6,386 nucleotides of DNA from Bdellovibrionales bacterium. GTDB taxonomy: Bacteria; Bdellovibrionota; UBA2361; JAGRAS01. Within the stretch, counting starts at the first letter, position 1. Each line of letters begins with the position of its first letter. The position numbers were made by a program, and so were the translations under genes. Positions 1-6,386 of this stretch are shown one piece after another. The notes below the pieces were generated by a model. That model ran no database searches, was not told the DNA's origin, and was given only the letters and a program-made list of their open reading frames with translations. The stretch is taken from positions 1 through 6,386 of the forward strand of contig JAGRAS010000101.1 of NCBI GenBank assembly GCA_020434465.1, in the 5' to 3' direction.

Positions 1-1398
1 AACTGTTCTGCGAGCTATATTTATACCCTGCGCTGCAAGCGTTTCAACTATTTGTTGATCACTTACTGGAGAAGTTGGCGGCTCTTCGCTGATAATGTTT
101 TTTATTTTTTCTTTAACACCAGTTGAAGACACTTCACCATTTAATGAACTAATACCAGAACTAAAGAAAAATTTAAGTTCAAATACACCCTGAGGAGTAT
201 GGACATACTTATTACTTGTTACGCGGCTTACAGTTGACTCATGCATTCCTATGTCTTCTGCTACATCTTTTAAAACCATAGGCTTTAGTTTTTCAACTCC
301 ACTATCAAGAAACTCCTTTTGAGCTTTCACAATGCTTTCTGTTACTTTGAAAATAGTCTGTTGTCTTTGATGAATACTTTTAATCAACCAAGATGCAGCT
401 TTTAATCTGTCAGTTAAATATGCCTTTTCTTCAGAGGAAGAATTTTTTTTATCTTTTAAGATATCAAGATAGTAAGGACTTACTCTAAGTCTTGGCATGT
501 CTTCTTCGTTCAACTGAACAATATATTCATTTCCTACTTTATGAACATAAATATCTGGTGTTATATAGCGTGTTTCAAGATCCGCATACTGACGACCTGG
601 GCGAGGTTCTAAGGCTTGGATATTAGTTACAGCTTTATAAACAGCATCAACATCTGTGGATTCAGCTTTAGCAATTTGCTGGTATTTTCTCTTTTCTAAT
701 TTATCTAAATGCTTTTTTACAATTGTTGCTTCTAAGCTATCACCTTTTCCAAGTGCTTCAAGTTGGATTATCAAACACTCCTGAATATTTCTTGCAGCTA
801 CTCCAGGAGGATCGAAGCTTTGTATTTCTAGTAAAATACTTTCAACTTTCTGTACGCTTTCTCCACAAGATTCTGCGATTTCTTCACAACTAGTGCAAAG
901 ATAAGCATTTTTATCTAGGTTACCAATTATATGAAAAGCAATGACTTTGTCTGAATCATCAAAATCACAAAGTCTTAGTTGGTCAACTAAAAACTCTTCT
1001 AGAGTTTCTTCTTTGGTCAATGTGGCTTCAAGTGATGGACGATCCTCAAAGTCAAAAGTACCTTTTGGTGTACTTGCACCTTGATAATCATTAAAACTTT
1101 CAAGCATCTGTTCCCAATCAGTAGGAGAGTCATCGTTATTTTGACTGCTTGTTAAATCACTTGAGGTTTGTTTTGACTGTAAATTTTCATCGTCCGATCG
1201 TAGTTCATTAAGTTCGCTATTAGTGCCTAGCTCTTCTTCTTGATTTTCTTCTAGTACGGGATTTTCTAAGAGTTCTTGTTGAATAGCTTCGATATATTCT
1301 AGTCTATTTAACTGTAGAAGTTTAATTGCCTGCTGAAGTTGAGGTGTCATCAGCAAGGACTGACCCATTTTCTGTACTAGCTTGGTTTCTAATGCCAT
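1..1398 (-). CDS. rpoN: RNA polymerase sigma-54 factor RpoN (3' end missing)
   Basis: Alternative sigma factor that directs core RNA polymerase to -24/-12 (GG/GC) promoters and needs an AAA+ activator to open DNA. I translated 466 codons without a stop from the ATG at 1398 to the window edge. Region I is at residues 1-46, with glutamine/leucine-rich QSLLMTPQLQQAIKLLQL at 13-30. An acidic, Ser/Gln-rich region II linker follows at about 50-105. The core-binding region carries FDPPGVAARN at 195-204 and LEPRPGR at 263-269. The helix-turn-helix is at about 376-398 (LKDVAEDIGMHESTVSR). The reading ends in ARRTV (462-466), the first half of the RpoN box, whose usual continuation is AKYRE; probably only some 15-20 residues are missing. 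The start is well supported: MALETKLVQKM fits the family N-terminus and AAAGGA lies 10 bases upstream. It is the last gene in the transcribed direction, 223 bases after lptB. Nothing looks degraded. Family assignment is near certain. Confidence 0.97.
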   Translation of the reverse strand, partial: MALETKLVQKMGQSLLMTPQLQQAIKLLQLNRLEYIEAIQQELLENPVLEENQEEELGTNSELNELRSDDENLQSKQTSSDLTSSQNNDDSPTDWEQMLESFNDYQGASTPKGTFDFEDRPSLEATLTKEETLEEFLVDQLRLCDFDDSDKVIAFHIIGNLDKNAYLCTSCEEIAESCGESVQKVESILLEIQSFDPPGVAARNIQECLIIQLEALGKGDSLEATIVKKHLDKLEKRKYQQIAKAESTDVDAVYKAVTNIQALEPRPGRQYADLETRYITPDIYVHKVGNEYIVQLNEEDMPRLRVSPYYLDILKDKKNSSSEEKAYLTDRLKAASWLIKSIHQRQQTIFKVTESIVKAQKEFLDSGVEKLKPMVLKDVAEDIGMHESTVSRVTSNKYVHTPQGVFELKFFFSSGISSLNGEVSSTGVKEKIKNIISEEPPTSPVSDQQIVETLAAQGINIARRTV

Positions 1399-1408
1399 AC
1401 TACTTTTT

Positions 1409-1414
1409 TCCTTT
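1409..1414 (-). promoter_or_regulatory. Ribosome binding site of rpoN
   Basis: Minus-strand AAAGGA, followed by 10 bases to the rpoN ATG at 1398. It is the clearest Shine-Dalgarno sequence in the window and fixes the rpoN start. Its three upstream A bases (1414-1412) also form the 3' arm of a hairpin described separately. Confidence 0.7.
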
Positions 1415-1438
1415 AACCAAATGGGGTTAAACAGCCCC
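1412..1438 (-). promoter_or_regulatory. Two competing hairpins in the rpoN leader
   Basis: Read on the minus strand, TTTAACC (1431-1425) and GGTTAAA (1418-1412) form a perfect 7-bp stem with a 6-base loop; its 3' arm overlaps the A bases of the rpoN ribosome binding site. Just upstream, GGGG (1438-1435) can pair with CCCC (1426-1423), which includes bases of the first stem and loop, so the two hairpins exclude each other. The pairings are visible in the sequence; a role in controlling rpoN translation is inference. It could be a chance fold, and I do not recognise a known riboswitch or leader family. Confidence 0.35.
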
Positions 1439-1459
1439 GCAAAGCTTTTGATGAAAGGT

Positions 1460-1476
1460 TTGGCCTAATTTGTGCA
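1460..1476 (+). promoter_or_regulatory. Sigma-54-like -24/-12 element, antisense to the rpoN leader
   Basis: The plus strand reads TTGGCCTAATTTGTGCA. It has the GG and GC doublets with exactly 10 bases between them, and the flanking T-GG-C and T-GC-A match the consensus YTGGCACGNNNNTTGCW; the inner ACG and one T of the consensus are not matched. It points away from rpoN, towards the 3' end of lptB, so a transcript would start near 1487 and run antisense to the leader and lptB. No plus-strand gene follows it. Such matches also arise by chance. Confidence 0.2.
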
Positions 1477-1517
1477 AGAAAGATTCTTTACGTACAGAGG
1501 TTAATTTCGACCTAATG

Positions 1518-1523
1518 ATTATA
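1518..1523 (-). promoter_or_regulatory. Candidate -10 box of an rpoN promoter
   Basis: Minus-strand TATAAT, a perfect match to the vegetative -10 hexamer, lies in the lptB-rpoN spacer. A transcript starting about 7 bases downstream would have a leader of roughly 110 bases carrying the hairpins and ribosome binding site of rpoN. No convincing -35 hexamer stands 16-18 bases upstream, so the call is weak. A 223-base gap after a tightly packed lpt cluster makes a separate rpoN promoter plausible. Confidence 0.3.
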
Positions 1524-1621
1524 GGGGTTTAGCCTGTGTAGCGACTTTTTATGCACTGAGTAAGTCGAGAATTAAAGAAAAAAGTACTCCATAAAGCTAA
1601 AAAGCAAGTAATTTAGAATGA

Positions 1622-2359
1622 TTAGAGACTGAAATCATCACCAAGATAATATCTTCTAGCTTCTTCTGAATTAGCAATATAGTCAGGGTTGCCTTCAACT
1701 AGAATTTTGCCATCCACCAATATATAAGCTCGGTCACATATACCCAGTGTCTCACGGACATTATGATCAGTTATTAATACGCCGATTCCTCTATCTCTTA
1801 GGCTAGCAATGATTTCTTGTATGTCTTTAATTGCTAAAGGATCAATTCCAGCAAAAGGTTCATCAAGTAAAATAAAGAAGGGAGATCTAGCTAAGGCTCT
1901 GGTAATCTCTAGGCGCCTTCTTTCTCCTCCAGAAAGTGAGCTAGCAATGCTATCTCTTAATCTTGTTAAACCGAGTTCAGCAAGAAGTTCCTCTAATCTT
2001 TCTTTTCTTGCTAATTCAGAAGGAAAATGCATGGTTTCAAGAACTGCTAAAATGTTTTCTTCGACTGATAGCTTTCTAAAAACAGAGGGTTCTTGTGGAA
2101 GATAGCCAATTCCCATATGAGCTCGTTTGAAGACAGGCTCAAGGCTGATATCAATTCCATCTAAATGAACTGAGCCTGTATCAGGACCAATAAGCCCCAC
2201 GCAAATATAAAAAGAAGTGGTTTTACCAGCACCGTTAGGCCCAAGTAGTCCAACAATCTCATTGCTAGATACAGAAAAAGAAATTCCATTAACAACTTTT
2301 CTACCACTGTAGCTTTTTGTAATATTTTCAGTTGAGAGTTTATGAGCTGTTTGATTCAT
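1622..2359 (-). CDS. lptB: LPS export ABC transporter ATPase LptB
   Basis: Cytoplasmic ATPase that, as a dimer with LptF and LptG (not in the window), extracts LPS from the inner membrane and pushes it along the LptC-LptA bridge. All ABC motifs are intact in 245 residues: Walker A GPNGAGKTT at 40-48, Q-loop with the LptB-typical YLPQEPSVFRKLSVEENI around Q89, signature LSGGERRR at 142-149, Walker B FILLDEPFAGIDP with D166/E167, and H-loop ITDHNVRE with H199. The length matches E. coli LptB (about 241), and the C-terminus RRYYLGDDFSL is also typical. The ATG at 2359 is the only plausible start; it follows the lptA stop by 5 bases with no clear Shine-Dalgarno sequence, so translation is probably coupled to lptA. 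No clear terminator follows the gene. Confidence 0.97.
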   Translation of the reverse strand: MNQTAHKLSTENITKSYSGRKVVNGISFSVSSNEIVGLLGPNGAGKTTSFYICVGLIGPDTGSVHLDGIDISLEPVFKRAHMGIGYLPQEPSVFRKLSVEENILAVLETMHFPSELARKERLEELLAELGLTRLRDSIASSLSGGERRRLEITRALARSPFFILLDEPFAGIDPLAIKDIQEIIASLRDRGIGVLITDHNVRETLGICDRAYILVDGKILVEGNPDYIANSEEARRYYLGDDFSL

Positions 2360-2364
2360 AAGAA

Positions 2365-3066
2365 CTAACGGATTTTTAAAGTTTTGTTGCTTGAATTAGC
2401 ATCTTTTTCTTCATTTTCAATAAGTTTTACCCTAACTTGGCCCTCAGCAACACTCCTATCTTCTTCAAGGAAAATAATTATCTTATCGGCAGTTAAAACG
2501 CTTCCATCTTGCTGAAGCTCAGGATTTTCAGTAAGCGTAACAGTTTCATTTGTTGCATCGTAAAATGCTTTTTCACTATTTGCTCTTATGTTTATTCCTT
2601 TTGTAATTACCACATTTTTAACTGCAGTCAGATCTTTTATTTGATTATCTTCAGTGTAGTTACCTTCCATTTTATCAGCGGTTAATAGCATGTCTGCTTG
2701 TTTAACTTGAACATTGCCCTGATAAACAAAAAAATGATCTTCAGCTTTTAAAGTAAGAGTGTCAGACTTTACATAAGTAGGCTGTTTGCCAAAATCTTCT
2801 CCAAGAAGCCCTTTTTTAGCTTCATCAGTATGATTTTCTTGGACTGTATTTTCACTAGGAAGGTCAGTAGGAACTAGATCTTCAGCAAATGTATAAATAG
2901 AAAGCAAGAAGTTTATTGATAGACTGAACATCAAGAGAAAAACACTCTTGTAATAGTAAAGATCTGATCGATTTTGATCGGTTTTTACAGCAGATATTTT
3001 CCTTCCCACAAGCAGGTTTTCAGACATTTTTGATGTCTTCAAATATATTTTTAAAAAAAATCTCAT
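2365..3066 (-). CDS. lptA: LPS transport periplasmic protein LptA
   Basis: LptA/OstA-family protein: a periplasmic beta-jellyroll unit that bridges LptC and LptD and carries LPS across the periplasm. The 233-residue product has a long basic N-terminus (1-40), a hydrophobic stretch at about 41-60 and a likely signal peptidase I site after YTFA (residue 61). An acidic linker follows at 62-92. The OstA-like domain lies at about 96-215, with the repeated short-strand pattern seen in YVKSDTLTLKAED, VYQGNVQVKQADMLLTADKM, IRANSEKAFYD and VLTADKIIIFLEEDRSVAEG. The tail is polar and basic. The ATG at 3066 overlaps the lptC stop as ATGA, which supports coupled translation from that start; Met14 (ATG at 3027) is an alternative that would shorten the odd N-region. 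Sequence is poorly conserved in this family, so the name rests on domain pattern plus its place between lptC and lptB. Confidence 0.88.
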   Translation of the reverse strand: MRFFLKIYLKTSKMSENLLVGRKISAVKTDQNRSDLYYYKSVFLLMFSLSINFLLSIYTFAEDLVPTDLPSENTVQENHTDEAKKGLLGEDFGKQPTYVKSDTLTLKAEDHFFVYQGNVQVKQADMLLTADKMEGNYTEDNQIKDLTAVKNVVITKGINIRANSEKAFYDATNETVTLTENPELQQDGSVLTADKIIIFLEEDRSVAEGQVRVKLIENEEKDANSSNKTLKIR

Positions 3067-3731
3067 TCTTTTCTTGGTTTAATAACGCTATTAACGTTTT
3101 TTAATAGCTTAAATTCTTGAGTTTTAATATTTCCTTCTAAGCCATTGCCAGAAGTTTCCATCATTTCATGAAAAATATCTACCCGCTTATCAGTAGTAAT
3201 TGTCTCATTTTGCTTATCGTAGTCAGCTTCTTTTGTTTTTATTGTGGTCTTTTTATTTAAATTAAGCGTTACACCTCCATAAACATGAGCGCTTTTTAAA
3301 ATATTTCCATCAAGATAAACATCCGCTTTTTTTGTTTCTAGGGTAACAGTACGTCCATTTTTTTTGTAAAACTTCATATCCGCATTTTCAATTTCTGCTC
3401 TCTGGCCTTCAGGATAGTATCGTCCCGTATTGGCTTTGATTTCCCATAAAGGTCTACCATCAGCTAAAGATTCTGAACGCTCAAATTTTCCTAGCACAAC
3501 GGCAGAGCCTTTTTTGTCTTTAAAATCTATCGAGATATCTTCAATTTTTTGCTTTGATTTACGTTTTGAGTTTTTAGAGTCAGAGATATTATCTAATAGA
3601 TCTGAATTTGATAATTTTTCTTTCAACAAATTAGGTGCGGAATTAAAATTAAGAAATCCGATCCCCACAGCAAAGAATAAAACTAGTATTCCTGTTGCTA
3701 AGAGTTTACTTTGAAGTTTTGTCAGTTTCAT
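3063..3731 (-). CDS. lptC: LPS export inner-membrane protein LptC
   Basis: LptC-family (DUF1239-type) bitopic protein that takes LPS from LptB2FG and passes it to LptA. The 222-residue product has a short cytoplasmic N-terminus, one membrane helix at about 10-29 (LLATGILVLFFAVGIGFLNF), a Lys/Ser-rich linker at about 35-70 and a periplasmic beta domain at about 76-215. The typical LptC pattern is visible in GRPLWEIKANTGRYYPEG (92-109), the AEIENADMKFYKKNGR segment, ADVYLDGNILKSAHVYGGV and TTIKTKEADYD. It is longer than E. coli LptC (191), mainly through the linker. The ATG at 3731 is 19 bases after kdsA, with only a weak AAGAAA upstream; its TGA overlaps the lptA ATG. No lipobox or cleavage site is evident, as expected for an anchored protein. 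The call rests on domain pattern, topology and neighbours. Confidence 0.88.
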   Translation of the reverse strand: MKLTKLQSKLLATGILVLFFAVGIGFLNFNSAPNLLKEKLSNSDLLDNISDSKNSKRKSKQKIEDISIDFKDKKGSAVVLGKFERSESLADGRPLWEIKANTGRYYPEGQRAEIENADMKFYKKNGRTVTLETKKADVYLDGNILKSAHVYGGVTLNLNKKTTIKTKEADYDKQNETITTDKRVDIFHEMMETSGNGLEGNIKTQEFKLLKNVNSVIKPRKE

Positions 3732-3750
3732 TTACAAAATTTCTTAAGGT

Positions 3751-4593
3751 CTAGAGGTTAATACTTAAGTATGCTTCACGCATCGCACAGGCAGCATCTA
3801 ATGCCTTAGGTAATAATTCTAAGGGTAGCATACTTGCCCCGTCAGAGGGAGCTTTGTCTGGATTTTCATGACATTCGATAAACAATGCATCTACCCCTAG
3901 AGAAACGGCAGAGCAGATCAAAGGAATTATAAACTGCTTATTACCGCCTGAAGATCCATTAGACCCTCCCATCACTTGCACGCTATGAGTAGCATCAAAA
4001 ACAACGGGGTATGAAGTTTCTTTCATAATTAAGATTCCACGAGGATCTACAACTAGATCCCGATAGCCAAAAAGAGTTCCCCTTTCACATAAGAGAATTT
4101 TTTCATTGCCCGTTGAAATAACTTTACTAATGACATGTTTCATATCTTCGGGATGAAGAAATTGACCCTTTTTTATATTTATTGGTTTATCAGTTGAGCC
4201 AGCAGCTAGAAGTAGATCGGTTTGCCTGCAAAGAAAGGCTGGAATTTGAAGAATATCGACAACTTCAGCTGCTAAATTAGCTTGTTCTGGTAAATGAATA
4301 TCAGTAATAGTTGATAGGCCAGCTTGCTTTTTAAGCTTTGATAAAACTTCTAAGCCTTCTTCAATTCCAGGGCCTCGCACTCCTGAAAGACTTGTGCGAT
4401 TAGCTTTGTCAAATGAAGATTTAAAAATAAAATTCAAATTTCTTTTTGCGCACTCTTCTTGAATTGTTTCAGCCAGCTTTAAGCAATGTTCATAGCTTTC
4501 TATCTGGCAGGGACCAGCTATTATTAACAATGGGTTTTGTTTTCCAACTATTATTTTTTCATTTATTTCAAATGAGCGCATACTTTGTACCAT
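3751..4593 (-). CDS. kdsA: 3-deoxy-D-manno-octulosonate 8-phosphate synthase KdsA, metal-dependent type
   Basis: Cytoplasmic aldolase-like enzyme that condenses phosphoenolpyruvate with arabinose 5-phosphate to Kdo-8-phosphate, the first committed step to the Kdo of the LPS inner core. The 280 residues span the full TIM-barrel (E. coli 284). Visible motifs: IIAGPCQIES (24-33), FKSSFDKANRTS with KANRT at 63-67, GPGIEEGL (74-81), AFLCRQTDLL (119-128), LLCERGT (167-173), DATHSVQ (200-206) and the C-terminal IECHENPDKAPSDGASML. Cys29, His203, Glu240 and Asp251 stand at a constant +18 offset from the metal ligands of the Aquifex enzyme (Cys11, His185, Glu222, Asp233), so this is the metal-dependent class rather than the E. 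coli type, which has Asn in place of Cys. The ATG at 4593 is the first in-frame start after a stop; Met5 (ATG at 4581) is possible. Neither has a Shine-Dalgarno sequence. Confidence 0.98.
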   Translation of the reverse strand: MVQSMRSFEINEKIIVGKQNPLLIIAGPCQIESYEHCLKLAETIQEECAKRNLNFIFKSSFDKANRTSLSGVRGPGIEEGLEVLSKLKKQAGLSTITDIHLPEQANLAAEVVDILQIPAFLCRQTDLLLAAGSTDKPINIKKGQFLHPEDMKHVISKVISTGNEKILLCERGTLFGYRDLVVDPRGILIMKETSYPVVFDATHSVQVMGGSNGSSGGNKQFIIPLICSAVSLGVDALFIECHENPDKAPSDGASMLPLELLPKALDAACAMREAYLSINL

Positions 4594-4605
4594 TCATATT
4601 ACAAT

Positions 4606-4621
4606 CTGAATTCGGTTTAAG
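4606..4621. repeat. Imperfect direct repeat, kdsA-proximal copy
   Basis: Plus strand CTGAATTCGGTTTAAG. It matches the copy at 4704-4721 (CTGAACTCAGGTTTAAAG) with one substitution and two single-base gaps, about 98 bases apart. It lies 13 bases from the kdsA start. It could be a regulator half-site or a duplication scar; function is unknown. Confidence 0.45.
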
Positions 4622-4624
4622 AAA

Positions 4625-4656
4625 GCTGTTAGGCCTGCACAGCAATTTTTATTTTT
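4625..4656 (+). terminator. Weak terminator-like hairpin reading in the plus direction
   Basis: GCTGT (4625-4629) pairs with ACAGC (4639-4643) around a 9-base loop and is followed on the plus strand by AATTTTTATTTTTT. The shape is that of an intrinsic terminator, but the stem is only 5 bp, and all genes run the other way, where the downstream tract is just TTTCTT. It might stop antisense transcription or be chance. Confidence 0.2.
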
Positions 4657-4697
4657 TCTTGCAAATCTTTCAGCATCTTGCATTTCTCGCTACACTT

Positions 4698-4721
4698 CTT
4701 AAACTGAACTCAGGTTTAAAG
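4698..4721. repeat. Near-palindrome containing the pyrG-proximal repeat copy
   Basis: On the plus strand CTTAAACTGA (4698-4707) and TCAGGTTTAAAG (4710-4721) are inverted copies apart from two extra bases in the second arm, centred on TGAACTCA. Positions 4704-4721 are also the second copy of the direct repeat at 4606-4621. It could be an operator-like site or a weak RNA stem. It lies 37 bases after the pyrG stop and has no T-tract, so it is a poor terminator. Confidence 0.4.
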
Positions 4722-4757
4722 AGATTTTCCAATAAGTAAGAAGAAAGATCAAATTAT

Positions 4758-6386
<1,629 letters not shown>

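Larger units (their letters stand above)
4594..4757. other. pyrG-kdsA spacer with repeats, no recognised gene
   Basis: A 164-base gap in an otherwise tightly packed cluster. It holds an imperfect direct repeat (4606-4621 and 4704-4721), a near-palindrome (4698-4721), a small hairpin (4625-4643) and short open frames on the minus strand that resemble no family I know. One is a 29-codon frame (ATG at 4683) whose TGA directly abuts the kdsA ATG; another is a 15-codon frame (ATG at 4676, stop 4631-4629). I see no tRNA, no convincing promoter for kdsA and no strong terminator for pyrG. Confidence 0.6.

Noticed and set aside
1542..1567. CGACTT/AAGTCG inverted repeat in the lptB-rpoN spacer as an lpt terminator
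   Set aside because: Only a 6-bp stem with a 14-base loop, and no T-tract on either strand after it.
1809..2105. Plus-strand open frame opposite lptB
   Set aside because: It lies wholly antisense to conserved LptB sequence and shows no protein family pattern.
2961..2979. Three GATC sites within 19 bases (Dam or origin-like cluster)
   Set aside because: They lie inside the coding N-terminus of lptA, with no DnaA boxes or other origin features nearby; chance is enough.
3430..3714. Plus-strand open frame opposite lptC
   Set aside because: Antisense to a real gene, with no recognisable domain or ribosome binding site.
4598..4603. TGTAAT as a -10 box giving a leaderless kdsA transcript
   Set aside because: Spacing to the ATG is suggestive, but no -35-like hexamer stands upstream and a single hexamer with a mismatch is expected by chance in AT-rich DNA.
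4446..4739. Plus-strand open frame of 97 codons, hydrophobic in part, across the kdsA 5' end and spacer
   Set aside because: About half is antisense to conserved KdsA, and its hydrophobic look comes from the complement of Lys/Glu-rich codons; no start signal or family match.
4594..4757. tRNA or other structured RNA gene between pyrG and kdsA
   Set aside because: No cloverleaf, T-loop or long paired acceptor arms can be drawn.

Overview
The window is a compact run of housekeeping and cell-envelope genes from a Gram-negative bacterium. All genes lie on the minus strand, so transcription runs from right to left. The order is pyrG (5' end cut by the right edge), kdsA, lptC, lptA, lptB and rpoN (3' end cut by the left edge). 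Kdo synthesis plus a complete LptA/LptB/LptC set shows an outer membrane with lipopolysaccharide. As I recall it, pyrG-kdsA-(kds genes)-lptC-lptA-lptB-rpoN is an order common in Deltaproteobacteria such as Geobacter and in related marine lineages. Together with the AT-rich composition, this suggests an AT-rich delta-like or related proteobacterium. The lineage is inference, and I cannot name a genus.

Layout: 1-1398 is rpoN (sigma-54), cut inside the RpoN box. 1399-1621 is the rpoN leader, with a good ribosome binding site, a candidate -10 box and two mutually exclusive hairpins. 1622-2359 is lptB, 2365-3066 is lptA and 3063-3731 is lptC; these three are tightly packed, with a 5-base gap between lptA and lptB and a 4-base ATGA overlap between lptC and lptA. 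3751-4593 is kdsA, 19 bases upstream of lptC. 4594-4757 is a 164-base spacer with an imperfect direct repeat and a near-palindrome. 4758-6386 is pyrG, lacking about 19 N-terminal codons.

The genes fit together. PyrG makes CTP, which is needed (through CMP-Kdo synthetase, not in this window) to activate the Kdo made from the KdsA product. LptB, LptC and LptA are the ATPase, the inner-membrane clamp and the periplasmic bridge of the machine that carries finished LPS to the outer membrane. RpoN is probably co-transcribed with, or lies downstream of, the lpt genes and also seems to have its own promoter region.

I see no mobile element, CRISPR array, RNA gene, toxin/defence module or other clearly new system. 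The points worth a second look are small: the rpoN leader hairpins, a sigma-54-like site antisense to the rpoN leader, the repeats between pyrG and kdsA, the long N-terminus of LptA and the metal-dependent type of KdsA.
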